A stretch of DNA of 64,000 nt, taken from NCBI RefSeq assembly GCF_052857255.1, contig NW_027526654.1, forward strand, positions 62,001 through 126,000, read 5' to 3'. Positions 1 to 11,997 of the stretch are shown piece by piece; within the stretch, counting starts at the first letter, position 1, and each line of letters starts with the position of its first letter. The position numbers and the translations under genes are program-made. The notes below the pieces were generated by a model. The model saw only the letters and a list, made by a program, of their open reading frames with translations, was not told where the DNA came from and ran no database searches. The stretch is from Amblyomma americanum. Its lineage: Eukaryota > Arthropoda > Arachnida > Ixodida > Ixodidae.

Positions 1-129
1 ATAACTGCGGGAAAAGCATGTATTCTTGCCTAATACAGCGAAACAAGCTGTTTTAGACCGAAATGAGCTAAATCACAACACATCGGTTTTACAAGTGTTC
101 CTCTGATACGCGTCAAAACTTTTTCTCTT
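1..129 (+). repeat. Type A monomer (reference for numbering), ACGCGT tail
   Basis: This is a complete 129-bp unit. Marks of the type are AATCACAACAC, CGGTTTTACAAG and the tail GTTCCTCTGATACGCG, with the palindrome ACGCGT at 108-113. This copy carries the ATGAGC variant of the ACGAGC core, seen in type A units that often precede a B unit, and a private GCGGG in place of GCGCG near its start. Short inverted repeats at 14-18/27-31 (AAGCA/TGCTT) and 41-45/49-53 (AAACA/TGTTT) recur in nearly every unit. Confidence 0.93.
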
Positions 130-259
130 ATAACGGCGCGAAAAGCATGTATTCTTGCTTAATACAGCGAAACAAGCTGTTTTAGACCGAAACGAGCTAA
201 ATCACAACACATCGGTATTACAAGTGTTCCACGTGATACTCGTCAAAACTTTTTCTCTT
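130..259 (+). repeat. Type B monomer, 130 bp, CACGTG tail
   Basis: The B unit is one base longer than the others because its tail is GTTCCACGTGATACTCG. It is marked by CGGTATTACAAG where other units have CGGTTTTACAAG, and CACGTG lies at 230-235. Many B units, like this one, begin ATAACGGCG. Others begin after TTCTTTTATAACTG and carry GCGAATCAAG. B units are usually followed directly by a C unit, so CACGTG sites come in pairs. The extra base breaks the 43-codon frame that runs through 129-bp units. Confidence 0.92.
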
Positions 260-388
260 TTAACTGCGCGAAAAGCATGTATTCGTGCTTAATACAACGA
301 AACAAGCTGTTTTTGACCGAAACGATCTAAATCTGAACACATCGGTTTTACAAGTATCCACGTAATACTCGTCAAAACTTTTTCTCTT

Positions 389-517
389 ATAACTGCGCGA
401 AAAGCATGTATTCTTGCTTAATACAACGAAACAAGCTGTTTTAGACCGAAACGAGCTAAATCACAACACATCGGTTTTACAAGCTTCTCTCTAATACGCG
501 TCAAAACTTTTTCTCTT
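389..517 (+). repeat. Type D monomer, CTCTCTAATACGCG tail
   Basis: This 129-bp unit has AATCACAACAC and a tail of the form (G)TCTCTCTAATACGCG, with ACGCGT at 496-501. This copy has the variant GCTTCTCTC, shared with copies near 15.6 and 19.4 kb. D units typically sit between two C units and form the fourth member of the A-B-C-D-C pentamer. On the minus strand the CTAATA segment gives an in-frame TAG, one reason open frames in the array stay short. Confidence 0.9.
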
Positions 518-646
518 ATGACTGCGCGAAAAGCATGTATTCTTGCTTAATACAACGAAACAAGCTGTTTTAGACCGAAACGAGCTAAATCTGAACACAT
601 CGGTTTTACAAGTATCCACGTGATACTCGTCAAAACTTTTTCTCTT
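518..646 (+). repeat. Type C monomer, TATCCACGTG tail
   Basis: This 129-bp unit has AATCTGAACAC instead of AATCACAACAC and the tail TATCCACGTGATACTCG, with CACGTG at 617-622. The ACGCGT found in A and D units is replaced by ACTCGT. C is one of the most frequent subtypes. It follows B or D units and commonly has the AACGAAAC rather than AGCGAAAC core. A subset that follows B carries the longer T-run CTGTTTTTGACC. Confidence 0.91.
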
Positions 647-1676
647 ATAACTGCGCGAAAAGCATGTATTCTTGCTTAATACAACGAAACAAGCTGTTTT
701 AGACCGAAATGAGCTAAATCACAACACATCGGTTTTACAAGTGTTCCTCTGATACGCGTCAAAACTTTTTCTTTTATAACTGCGCGAAAAGCATGTATTC
801 TTGCTTAATACAGCGAATCAAGCTGTTTTAGACCGAAACGAGCTAAATCACAACACATCGGTATTACAAGTGTTCCACGTGATACTCGTCAAAACTTTTT
901 CTCTTATAACTGCGAGAAAAGCATGTATTCGTGCTTAATACAACGAAACAAGCTGTTTTAGACCGAAACGAGCTAAATCTGAACAAATCGGTTTTACAAG
1001 TATCCACGTGATACTCGTCAAAACTTTTTCTCTTATAACTGCGCGAAAAGCATGTATTCTTGCTTAATACAACGAAACAAACTGTTTTAGACCGAAAAGA
1101 GCTAAATCACAACACATCGGTTTTACAAGTGTTCCTCTGATACGCGTCAAAACTTTTTCTCTTATAACTGCGCGAAAACATGTATTCGTGCTTAATACAA
1201 CGAAACAAGCTGTTTTAGACCAAAACGAGCTAAATCTGAACACATCGGTTTTCCAAGTGTCCATGTGATACGCGTCAAAACTTTTTTCCTTATAACTGCG
1301 CGAAAAGCATGTATTCGTGCTTAATACAACGAAACAAGCTGTTTTAGTCCGAAAAGAGTTAAATCTGAACACATCGGTTTTACAAGTGTCTCTGATAGGC
1401 GTCAAAACTTTTTCTCTTATAACTGCGCGAAAAGCATGTATCCTTGCTTAATACAGCGAAACAAGTTGTTTTAGACCGAAACGAGCTAAATCACAACACA
1501 TCGGTTTTACAAGTGTTCCTCTAATACGCGTCAAAACTTTTTCTCTTATAACTGCGCGAAAAGCATGTATTCTTGCTTAATACAGCGAAACAAGCTGTTT
1601 TAGACCGAAACGAGCTAAATCACAACACATCGGTTTTACAAGTGTTCCTCTGATACGCGACAAAACTTTTTCTCTT
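647..1676 (+). repeat. Eight-monomer stretch with a partial A-G cassette
   Basis: The unit order is A, B (GCGAATCAAG), C (GCGAG variant, GAACAAATCGG), A (AAAAGAGC core), G (CGAAAACATG start, TTCCAAGTGTCCATGTG tail), F (AAAAGAGTT core, GATAGGCG tail), H and A (GATACGCGAC variant). The G-F pair at about 1.16-1.42 kb is an early relative of the A-G-A part of the eight-monomer cassette found from 8.3 kb on. The first part, to about 1.13 kb, matches 15.7-16.2 kb at a shift of 15,094 bp. Confidence 0.75.
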
Positions 1677-2322
1677 ATAACTGCGCGAAAAGCATGTATT
1701 CTTGCTTAATACAGCGAAACAAGCTGTTTTAGACCGAAATGAGCTAAATCACAACACATCGGTTTTACAAGTGTTCCTCTGATACGCGTCAAAACTTTTT
1801 CTCTTATAACGGCGCGAAAAGCATGTATTCTTGCTTAATACAGCGAAACAAGCTGTTTTAGACCGAAACGAGCTAAATCACAACACATCGGTATTACAAG
1901 TGTTCCACGTGATACTCGTCAAAACTTTTTCTCTTTTAACTGCGCGAAAAGCATGTATTCGTGCTTAATACAACGAAACAAGCTGTTTTTGACCGAAACG
2001 AGCTAAATCTGAACACATCGGTTTTACAAGTATCCACGTGACACTCGTCAAAACTTTTTCTCTTATAACTGCGCGAAAAGCATGTATTCTTGCTTAATAC
2101 AACGAAACAAGCTGTTTTAGACCGAAACGAGCTAAATCACAACAAATCGGTTTTACAAGTGTCTCTCTAATACGCGTCAAAACTTTTTCTCTTATAACTG
2201 CGCGAAAAGCATGTATTCTTGCTTAATACAACGAAACAAGCTGTTTTAGACCGAAACGAGCTAAATCTGAACACATCGGTTTTACAAGTATCCACGTGAT
2301 ACTCGTCAAAACTTTTTCTCTT
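1677..2322 (+). repeat. A-B-C-D-C pentamer, copy 2
   Basis: It has the same five-unit order and 646-bp length as 1-646, thirteen units downstream. It lacks the CGATCT substitution of copy 1, and its D unit has AACAAATCGG, so it is closer to the copies at 3227 and 3873 than to copy 1. Confidence 0.84.
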
Positions 2323-3226
2323 ATAACTGCGCGAAAAGCATGAATTCTTGCTTAATACAACGAAACAAGCTGTTTTAGACCGAAACGAGCCAAATCACAA
2401 CACATCGGTAATACAAGTGTTCCACGTGATACTCGTCAAAACTTTTTCTCTTATAACTGCGCGAAAAGCATGTATTCGTGCTTAATACAACGAAACAAGC
2501 TGTTTTAGACCGAAACGAGCTAAATCTGAGCACATCGGTTTTACAAGTGTCCCTGTGACACGCGTCAAAACTTTTTCTCTTATAACTGCGCGAAAAGCAT
2601 GTAGTCTTGCTTAATACAGCGAAACAAGCTGTTTTAGACCGAAACGAGCTAAATCACAACACATCGGTTTTACAAGTATCCACGTGATACTCGTCAAAAC
2701 TTTTTCTCTTATAACTGCGCGAAAAGCATGTATTCTTGCTTAATACAACGAAACAAGCTGTTTTAGACCGAAACGAGCTAAATCTCAACAATCGGTATTA
2801 CAAGTGTTCCACGTGATACTCGTCAAAACTTTTTCTCTTATAACTGCGCGAAAAGCATGTATTCGTGCTTAATACAACGAAACAAGCTGTTTTAGACCGA
2901 AACGAGCTAAATCTGAACACATCGGTTTTACAAGTATCCACGTGATACTCGTCAAAACTTTTTCTCTTATAACTGCGCGAAAAGCATGTATTCTTGCTTA
3001 ATACAACGAAACAAGCTGTTTTAGACCGAAACCAGCTAAATCACAACACATCGGTTTTACAAGTGTTCCTCTAATACGCGTCAAAACTTTTTCTCTTATA
3101 ACTGCGCGAAAAGCATGTATTCTTGCTTAATACAGCGAAACAAGCTGTTTTAGACCGAAACGAGCTAAATCACAACACATCGGTTTTACAAGTGTTCCTC
3201 TGATACGCGTCAAAACTTTTTCTCTT
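2323..3226 (+). repeat. Seven-monomer stretch between pentamers, with rare variants
   Basis: The units include a B with GAATTCTTG and CGGTAATAC, an E-type tail (GTGTCCCTGTGACACG) after GAGCACATCGG, a C with GTAGTCTTGC, a B with a two-base loss (CAACAATCGG near 2788), a C, an H with ACCAGC, and an A. Several of these substitutions are private to this stretch, which suggests it has not been copied recently. Confidence 0.7.
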
Positions 3227-3872
3227 ATAACTGCGCGAAAAGCATGTATTCTTGCTTAATACAGCGAAACAAGTTGTTTTAGACCGAAATGAGCTAAATC
3301 ACAACACATCGGTTTTACAAGTGTTCCTCTGATACGCGTCTAAACTTTTTCTCTTATAACGGCGCGAAAAGCATGTATTCTTGCTTAATACAGCGAGACA
3401 AGCTGTTTTAGACCGAAACGAGCTAAATCACAACACATCGGTATTACACGTGTTCCACGTGATACTCGTCAAAACTTTTTCTCTTTTAACTGCGTGAAAA
3501 GCATGTATTCGTGCTTAATACAACGAAACAAGCTGTTTTTGACCGAAACGAGCTAAATCTGAACACATCGGTTTTACAAGTATCCACGTGATACTCGTCA
3601 AAACTTTTTCTCTTATAACTGCGCGAAAAGCATGTATTCTTGCTTAATACAACGAATCAAGCTGTTTTAGACCGAAACGAGCTAAATCACAACAAATCGG
3701 TTTTACAAGTGTCTCTCTAATACGCGTCAAAACTTTTTCTCTTATAACTGCGCGAAAAGCATGTATTCTTGCTTAATACAACGAAACAAGCTGTTTTAGA
3801 CCGAAACGAGCTAAATCTGAACACATCGGTTTTACAAGTATCCACGTGATACTCGTCAAAACTTTTTCTCTT
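3227..3872 (+). repeat. A-B-C-D-C pentamer, copy 3
   Basis: This 646-bp pentamer lies immediately next to copy 4. Small private changes (GTTG for GCTG, GCGTCTAAAC, GCGAGACAAG, TACACGTGTTCC) separate it from its neighbour, so the doubling is not the newest event in the window. Confidence 0.84.
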
Positions 3873-4518
3873 ATAACTGCGCGAAAAGCATGTATTCTTG
3901 CTTAATACAGCGAAACAAGCTGTTTTAGACCGAAATGAGCTAAATCACAACACATCGGTTTTACAAGTGTTCCTCTGATACGCGTCAAAACTTTTTCTCT
4001 TATAACGGCGCGAAAAGCATGTATTCTTGCTTAATACAGCGAAACAAGCTGTTTTAGACCGAAACGAGCTAAATCACAACACATCGGTATTACAAGTGTT
4101 CCACGTGATACTCGTCAAAACATTTTCTCTCTTAACTGCGCTAAAAGCATGTATTCGTGCTTAATACAACGAAACAAGCTGTTTTAGACCGAAACGAGCT
4201 AAATCTGAACACATCGGTTTTACAAGTATCCACGTGATACTCGTCAAAACTTTTTCTCTTATAACTGCGCGAAAAGCATGTATTCTTGCTTAATACAACG
4301 AAACAAGCTGTTTTAGACCGAAACGAGCTAAATCACAACAAATCGGTTTTACAAGTGTCTCTCTAATACGCGTCAAAACTTTTTCTCTTATAACTGCGCG
4401 AAAAGCATGTATTCTTGCTTAATACAACGAAACAAGCTGTTTTAGACCGAAACGAGCTAAATCTGAACACATCGGTTTTACAAGTATCCACGTGATACTC
4501 GTCAAAACTTTTTCTCTT
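3873..4518 (+). repeat. A-B-C-D-C pentamer, copy 4, tandem to copy 3
   Basis: The unit order and length match 3227-3872, with no spacer between them. The B unit has AACATTTTCTCTCTT and the next unit has GCGCTAAAAG, both of which reappear in similar form near 7.48 kb. Confidence 0.84.
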
Positions 4519-5122
4519 ATAACTGCGCGAAAAGCATGTATTCTTGCTTAATACAACGAAACAAGCTGTTTTAGACCGAAACCAGCTAAATCACAACACA
4601 TCGGTTTTACAAGTGTCTCTCTAATACGCGTCAAAACTTTTTCTCTTATAACTGCGCGAAAAGCATGTATTCTTGCTTAATACAACGAAACAAGCTGTTT
4701 TAGACCGAAACGAGCTAAATCACAACACATCGGTTTTACAAGTGTCTCTGATAGGCGTCAAAACTTTTTCTTCTATAACTGCGCGTAAAGCATGTATTCG
4801 TGCTTAATACAACGAAACAAGCTGTTTTAGACCGAAACGAGCTAAATCTGAACACATCGGTTTTACAAGTGTTCCTCTGATACGCGTCAAAACTTTTTCT
4901 CTTATAACTGCGCGAAAAGCATGTATTCTTGCTTAATACAGCGAAACAAGCTGTTTTAGACCGAAACGAGCTAAATCACAACACATCGGTTTTACAAGTG
5001 TTCCTCTGATACGCGACAAAACTTTTTCTCTTATAACTGCGCGAAAAGCATGTATTCTTGCTTAATACAGCGAAACAAGCTGTTTTAGACCGAAATGAGC
5101 TAAATCACAACACATCGGTTTT
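4480..5122 (+). repeat. Five-monomer block (643 bp), first tandem copy
   Basis: The order is C tail, D (ACCAGC core at 4581), F (GATAGGCG at 4750, TTCTATAACTGCGCGTAAAG), A, A (GCGACAAAAC), then an ATGAGC unit. The rare ACCAGC and GATAGGCG marks recur exactly 643 bp downstream (5224 and 5393). The boundary is placed in the TTACAAG shared by all units, so it is good to about 20 bp. Confidence 0.82.
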
Positions 5123-5765
5123 ACAAGTATCCACGTGATACTCGTCAAAACTTTTTCTCTTATAACTGCGCGAAAAGCATGTATTCTTGCTTAATACAAC
5201 GAAACAAGCTGTTTTAGACCGAAACCAGCTAAATCACAACACATCGGTTTTACAAGTGTCTCTCTAATACGCGTCAAAACTTTTTCTCTTATAACTGCGC
5301 GAAAAGCATGTATTCTTGCTTAATACAACGAAACAAGCTGTTTTAGACCGAAACGAGCTAAATCACAACACATCGGTTTTACAAGTGTCTCTGATAGGCG
5401 TCAAAAGTTTTTCTTCTATAACTGCGCGTAAAGCATGTATTCGTGCTTAATACAACGAAACAAGCTGTTTTAGACCGAAACGAGCTAAATCTGAACACTT
5501 CGGTTTTACAAGTGTTCCTCTGATACGCGTCAAAACTTTTTCTCTTATAACTGCGCGAAAAGCATGTATTCTTGCTTAATACAGCGAAACAAGCTGTTTT
5601 AGACCGAAACGAGCTAAATCACAACACATCGGTTTTACAAGTGTTCCTCTGATACGCGACAAAACTTTTTCTCTTATAACAGCGCGAAAAGCATGTTTTC
5701 TTGCTTAATACAGCGAAACAAGCTGTTTTAGACCGAAATGAGCTAAATCACAACACATCGGTTTT
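5123..5765 (+). repeat. Five-monomer block (643 bp), second tandem copy
   Basis: It repeats the five units of 4480-5122 with a handful of single-base changes (AAAAGTTTTTC, GAACACTTCGG, AACAGCGCG). The joint between the two replaces an A tail by a C tail inside an ATGAGC unit, as expected for unequal exchange between paralogous units. Confidence 0.82.
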
Positions 5766-7620
5766 ACAAGTGTTCCTCTGATACGCGTCAAAACTTTTTC
5801 TCTTATAACGGCGCGAAAAGCATGTATTCTTGCTTATAACAGCGAAACAAGCTGTTTTAGACCGAAACGACTAAATCACAACACATCGGTAATACAAGTG
5901 TTCCACGTGATACTCGTCAAAACTTTTTCTCTTTTAACTGCGCGAAAAGCATGTATTCGTGCTTAATACAACGAAACAAGCTGTTTTTGACCGAAACGAG
6001 CTAAATCTGAACACATCGGTTTTACAAGTATCCACGTGATACTCGTCAAAACTTTTTCTCTTATAACTGCGCGAAAAGCATGTATTCTTGCTTAATACAG
6101 CGAAACAAGCTGTTTTAGACCGAAATGAGCTAAATCACAACACATCGGTTTTACAAGTGTTCCTCTGATACGCGTAAAAACTTTTTCTCTTATAACGGCG
6201 CGAAAAGCATGTATTCTTGCCTAATACAGCGAAACAAGCAGTTTTAGACCGAAACGAGCTAAATCACAACACATCGGTATTACAAGTGTTCCACGTGATA
6301 CTCGTCAAAACTTTTTCTCTTTTAACTGCGCGAAAAGCATGTATTCGTGCTCAATACAACGAAACAAGCTGTTTTTGACCGAAACGAGCTAAATTTGAAC
6401 ACATCGGTTTTACAAGTATCCACGTGATACTCGTCAAAACTTTTTCTCTTATAACTGCGCGAAAAGCATGTATTCTTGCTTAATACAACGAAACAAGCTG
6501 TTTTAGACCGAAACGAGCTAAATCACAACACATCGGTTTTACAAGTGTTCCTCTGATACGCGTCAAAACTTTTTCTTTTATAACTGCGCGAAAAGCATGT
6601 ATTCTTGCTTAATACAGCGAATCAAGTTGTTTTAGACCGAAACGAGCTAAATCACAACACATCGGTATTACAAGTGTTCCACGTGATACTCGTCAAAACT
6701 TTTTCTCTTATAACTGCGCGAAAAGCATGTATTCTTGCTTAATACAGCGAAAGAAGCTGTTTTAGACCGAAACGAGCTAAATCACAACACATCGGTATTA
6801 CAAGTGTTCCACGTGATACTCGTCAAAACTTTTTCTCTTTTAACTGCGCGAAAAGCATGTATTCATGCTTAATACAACGAAACAAGCTGTTTTTGACCGA
6901 AACGAGCTAAATCTGAACACATCGGTTTTACAAGTATCCACGTGATACTCGTCAAAACTTTTTCTCTTATAACTGCGCGAAAAGCATGTATTCTTGCTTA
7001 ATACAACGAATCAAGCTGTTTTAGACCGAAACGAGCTAAATCACAACAAATCGGTTTTACAAGTGTCTCTCTAATACGCGTCAAAACTTTTTCTCTTATA
7101 ACTGCGCGAAAAGCATGTATTCTTGCTTAATACAACGAAACAAGCTGTTTTAGACCGAAACGAGCTAAATCTGAACACATCGGTTTTACAAGTATCCACG
7201 TGATAATCGTCAAAACTTTTTCTCTTATAACTGCGCGAAAAGCATGTATTCTTGCTTAATACAGCGAAACAAGCTGTTTTAGACCGAAATGAGCTAAATC
7301 ACAACACATCGGTTTTACAAGTGTTCCTCTGATACGCGTCAAAACTTTTTCTCTTATAACGGCGCGAAAAGCATGTATTCTTGCTTAATACAGCGAAACA
7401 AGCTGTTTTAGACCGAAACGAGCTAAATCACAACACATCGGTATTACAAGTGTTCCACGTGATACTCGTCAAAACATTTTCTCTTTTAACTGCGCTAAAA
7501 GCATGTATTCTTGCTTAATACAACGAAACAAGCTGTTTTTGACCGAAACGAGCTAAATCTGAACACATCGGTTTTACAAGTATCCACGTGATACTCGTCA
7601 AAACTTTTTCTCTTATAACT
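5766..7620 (+). repeat. Array of A, B, C and D units, no fixed higher-order period
   Basis: It holds about fourteen units in repeated A-B-C runs, with one B-B pair near 6.6-6.8 kb (GCGAATCAAG then GCGAAAGAAG). A base-order change GCTTATAACAGCG (near 5.83 kb, for GCTTAATACAGCG) is shared with units near 10.87 and 10.99 kb, so those units descend from one ancestor. The B-B-C run matches runs near 13.7-14.0, 17.6-17.9 and 23.2-23.5 kb. Confidence 0.75.
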
Positions 7621-10600
7621 GCGCGAAAAGCATGTATTCTTGCTTAATACAACGAAACAAGCTGTTTTAGACCGAAACGAGCTAAATCTGAACACATCGG
7701 TTTTACAAGTATCCACGTGATACTCGTCAAATCTTTTTCTCTTATAACTGCGAGAAAAGCATGTATTCTTGCTTAATACAACGAAACAAGCTGTTTTAGA
7801 CCGAAATGAGCTAAATCACAACACATCGGTTTTACAAGTGTTCCTCTGATACGCGTCAAAACTTTTTCTTTTATAACTGCGCGAAAAGCATGTATTCTTG
7901 CTTAATACAGCGAATCAAGCTGTTTTAGACCGAAACGAGCTAAATCACAACACATCGGTATTACAAGTGTTCCACGTGATACTCGTCAAAACTTTTTCTC
8001 TTATAACTGCGCGAAAAGCATGTATTCGTGCTTAATACAACGAAACAAGCTGTTTTAGACCGAAACGAGCTAAATCTGAACAAATCGGTTTTACAAGTAT
8101 CCACGTGATACTCGTCAAAACTTTTTCTCTTATAACTGCGCGAAAAGCATGTATTCTTGCTTAATACAACGAAACAAGCTGTTTTAGACCGAAAAGAGCT
8201 AAATCACAACACATCCGTTTTACAAGTCTCTCTCTAATACGCGTCAAAACTTTTTCTCTTATAACTGCGCGAAAAGCATGTATTCTTGCTTAATACAGCG
8301 AAACAAGCTGTTTTAGACCAAAACGAGCTAAATCACAACACATCGGTTTTACAAGTGTTCCTCTGACACGCGTCAAATTTTTTTCTCTTATAACTGCGCG
8401 AAAAGCATGTATTCTTGCCTAATACAGCGAAACAAGCTGTTTTAGACCGAAACGAGCTAAATCACAACACATCGGTTTTACAAGTGTTCCTCTGATACGC
8501 GTCAACTCTTTTTTCTCTTATAGCTGCGCGAAAAGCATGTATTCGTGCTTAGTCCAACGAAACAAGCTGTTTTAGACCGAAACGAGGTAAATCTGAACAC
8601 ATCGGTTTTACATGTGTCCCTGTGACAAGCCTTTAAAGCTTTTTCTCTTATCACTGCGCGAAAAGCATGTATTTCTGCTTAATACAGCGAAACAAGCTGT
8701 TTTAGACCGAAACGAGCTAAATCACAACACATCGGTTTTACAATTGTTCCTCTGATACGCGTCTAAGCTTTTTCTCTTATAACTGCGCGAAAAGCATGTA
8801 TTCGTGCTTAATACAGCGAAACAAGCTGTTTTAGACCGAAACGAGCTAAATCACAACACATCGGTTTTACAAGTGTTCCTCTGATACGCGTCAAAACTTT
8901 TTCTCTTATAACTGCGCGAAAACATGTATTCGTGCTTAATACAACGAAACAAGCTGTTTTAGACCAAAACGAGCTAAATCTGAACACATCGGTTTTCCAA
9001 GTGTCCATGTGATACGCGTCAAAACTTTTTCCCTTATAACTGCGCGAAAAGCATGTATTCGTGCTTAATACAACGAAACAAGCTGTTTTAGTCCGAAAAG
9101 AGTTAAATCTGAACACATCGGTTTTACAAGTGTTCCTCTGATACGCGTCAAAACTTTTTCTCTTATAACTGCGCGAAAAGCATGTATTCTTGCTTAATAC
9201 AACGAAACAAGCTGTTTTAGACCGAAACGAGCCAAATCACAACACATCGGTATTACAAGTGTTCCACGTGATACTCGTCAAATCTTTTTCTCTTATAACT
9301 GCGCGAAAAGCACGTATTCGTGCTCAATACAACAAAACAAGTTGTTTTAGACCGAAACGAGCTAAATCTGAACACATCGGTTTTACAGGTGTCTCTGATA
9401 CGCGTCAAAACTTTTTCTCTTATAACGGCGCGAAAAGCATGTATTCTTGCTTAATACAGCGAAACAAGCTGTTTTAGACCGAAACGAGCTAAATCACAAC
9501 ACATCGGTATTACAAGTGTTCCACGTGATACTCGTCAAAACTTTTTGTCTTTTAACTGCGCGAAAAGCATGTATTCGTGCTTAATACAACGAAACAAGCT
9601 GTTTTTGACCGAAACGAGCTAAATCTGAACACATCGGTTTTACAAGTATCCACGTGATACTCGTCAAAACTTTTTCTCTTATAACTGCGCGAAAAGCATG
9701 TATTCTTGCTTAATACAACGAAACAAGCTGTTTTAGACCGAAACGAGCTAAATCACAACAAATCGGTTTTACAAGTGTCTCTCTAATACGCGTCAAAACT
9801 TTTTCCCTTATAACTGCGCGAAAAGCATGTATTCTTGCTTAATACAACGAAACAAGCTGTTTTAGACCGAAACGAGCTAAATCTGAACACATCGGTTTTA
9901 CAAGTATCCACGTGATACTCGTCAAAACTTTTTCTCTTATAACTGCGCGAAAAGCATGTATTCTTGCTTAATACAACGAAACAAGCTGTTTTAGACCGAA
10001 ATGAGCTAAATCACAACACATCGGTTTTACAAGTGTTGCTCTGATACGCGTCAAAACTTTTTCTCTTATAACTGCGCGAAAAGCATGTATTCTTGCTTAA
10101 TACAGCGAAACAAGCTGTTTTAGACCGAAACGAGCTAAATCTGAACACATCGGTTTTACAAGTATCCACTCGTCAAACCTTTTCTCTTATAACTGCGCGA
10201 AAAGCATGTATTCTTGCTTAATACAACGAAACAAGCTGTTTTAGACCGAAACGAGCGAAATCACAGCACATCGGTTTTACAAGTGTCTCTCTAATACGCG
10301 TCAAAACTTTTTCTCTTATAACTGCGCGAAAAGCTTGTATTCTTGCTTAATACAACGAAACAAGCTGTTTTAGACCGAAACGAGCTAAATCTGAACACAT
10401 CGGTTTTACAAGTATCCACGTGATACTCGTCAAAACTTTTTCTCTTATAACTGCGCGAAAAGCATGTATTCTTGCCTAATACAGCGAAACAAGCTGTTTT
10501 AGACCGAAATGAGCTAAATCACAACACATCGGTTTTACAAGTGTTCCTCTGATACGCGTCAAAACTTTTTCTTTTATAACTGCGCGAAAAGCATGTATTC

Positions 10601-10790
10601 TTGTTTAATACAGCGAATCAAGTTGTTTTAGACCGAAACGAGCTAAATCACAACACATCGGTATTACAAGTGTTCCACGTGATACTCGTCAAAACTTTTT
10701 CTCTTATAACTGCGCGAAAAGCATGTATTCTTGCTTAATACAGCGAAACAAGCTGTTTTAGACCGAAACGAGCTAAATCACAACACATCG
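7620..10790 (+). repeat. 3.2-kb higher-order block, copy 1 (matches 20263-23433)
   Basis: Rare marks sit at a constant shift of 12,643 bp in the second copy: CTGCGAGAAAAG (7741 to 20384), CTTAGTCC (8548 to 21191), GCACGTATTCGTGC (9310 to 21953) and the seven-base loss TATCCACTCGTC near 10.17 kb. It contains the complete I-J-K-L-A-G-A-B cassette. Upstream, copy 2 has one more D unit. Downstream the copies part near 10.75-10.8 kb. Confidence 0.85.
8261..9294 (+). repeat. I-J-K-L-A-G-A-B cassette, first complete copy
   Basis: The eight units total 1,034 bp. I has GACCAAAACGAGC and CTGACACGCGTCAAATTTT. J ends CAACTCTTTTTTCTC. K starts ATAGCTGCGCG and has CTTAGTCC and ACGAGGTAAATC. L starts ATCACTGCGCG and ends CAATTGTTCC. 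These are followed by A, G (8908-9035, 128 bp, one G lost in GCGAAAACATG), A (AAAAGAGTT) and B (GAGCCAAATC). The set is kept in order elsewhere and marks the higher-order repeat. Confidence 0.88.
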
Positions 10791-11997
10791 GTTTTACAAG
10801 TGTTCCTCTGATACGCGTCAAAACTTTTTCTCTTATAACGGCGCGAAAAGCATGTATTCTTGCTTATAACAGCGAAACAAGCTGTTTTAGACCGAAATGA
10901 GCTAAATCACAACACATCGGTTTTACAAGTGTTCCTTTGATACGCGTCAAAACTTTTTCTCTTATAACGGCGCGAAAAGCATGTATTCTTGCTTATAACA
11001 GCGAAACAAGCTGTTTTAGACCGAAACGAGCTAAATCACAACACATCGGTAATACAAGTGTTCCACGTGATACTCGTCAAAACGTTTTCTCTTTTAACTG
11101 CGCGAAAAGCATGTATTCGTGCTTAATACAACGAAACAAGCTGTTTTTGACCGAAACGAGCTAAATCTGAACACATCGGTTTTACAAGTATCCACGTGAT
11201 ACTCGTCAAAACTTTTTCTCTTATAACTGCGCGAAAAGCATGTATTCTTGCTTAATACATCGAAACAAGCTGTTTTAGACCGAAACGAGCTAAATCACAA
11301 CAAATCGGTTTTACAAGTGTCTCTCTAATACGCGTCAAAACTTTTTCTCTTATAACTGCGCGAAAAGCATGTATTCTTGCTTAATACAGCGAAACAAGCT
11401 GTTTTAGACCGAAATGAGCTAAATCACAACACATCGGTTTTACAAGTGTTCCTCTGATACGCGTAAAAACTTTTTCTCTTATAACGGCGCGAAAAGCATG
11501 TATTCTTGCCTAATACAGCGAAACAAGTTGTTTTAGACCGAAACGAGCTAAATCACAACACATCGGTATTACAAGTGTTCCACGTGATACTCGTCAAAAC
11601 TTTTTCTCTTTTAACTGCGCGAAAAGCATGTATTCGTGCTCAATACAACGAAACAAGCTGTTTTTGACCGAAACGAGCTAAATCTGAACACATCGGTTTT
11701 ACAAGTATCCACGTGATACTCGTCAAAACTTTTTTTCTTATAACTGCGCGAAAAGCATGTATTCTTGCTTAATACAACGAAACAAGCTGTTTTAGACCGA
11801 AACGAGCTAAATCACAACAAATCGGTTTTACAAGTGTCTCTCTAATACGCGTCAAAACTTTTTCTCTTATAACTGCGCGAAAAGCATGTATTCTTGCTTA
11901 ATACAACGAAACAAGCTGTTTTAGACCGAAACGAGCTAAATCTGAACACATCGGTTTTACAAGTATCCACGTGACACTCGTCAAAACTTTTTCTCTT
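10791..11997 (+). repeat. Array of A, B, C and D units
   Basis: It holds about nine units, including two with the shared GCTTATAACAGCG change and one with GCGTAAAAAC that also occurs near 6.17 kb. The A-B-C run at about 11.37-11.76 kb therefore matches the run near 6.08-6.46 kb. Nothing else is seen. Confidence 0.72.

Larger units (their letters stand above)
1..646 (+). repeat. A-B-C-D-C pentamer, copy 1
   Basis: Five units in the order A, B, C, D, C total 646 bp (129+130+129+129+129). The same order and length recur at 1677-2322, 3227-3872, 3873-4518, 15095-15740 and 24768-25413. This copy shares the rare CGATCTAAATC substitution (324) with 15418 and 19289, so it is closest to the copies near 15 and 19 kb at a constant shift of 15,094 bp. 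Confidence 0.85.

Noticed and set aside
8808..9116. Open frames of 66-113 codons on both strands, many nearly identical (also at 1064-1405, 21451-21759, 27382-27690, 28357-28614, 33679-33987, 53840-54148, 57706-58014 and others)
   Set aside because: They arise because 129 is 43 codons, so a frame can run through two or three units. The translation repeats every 43 residues, stops come from ordinary subtype differences (TGA in AATCACAAC units, TAG in D tails), and the one-base-longer B units shift the frame. There is no start context, domain, codon bias or conservation of frame.
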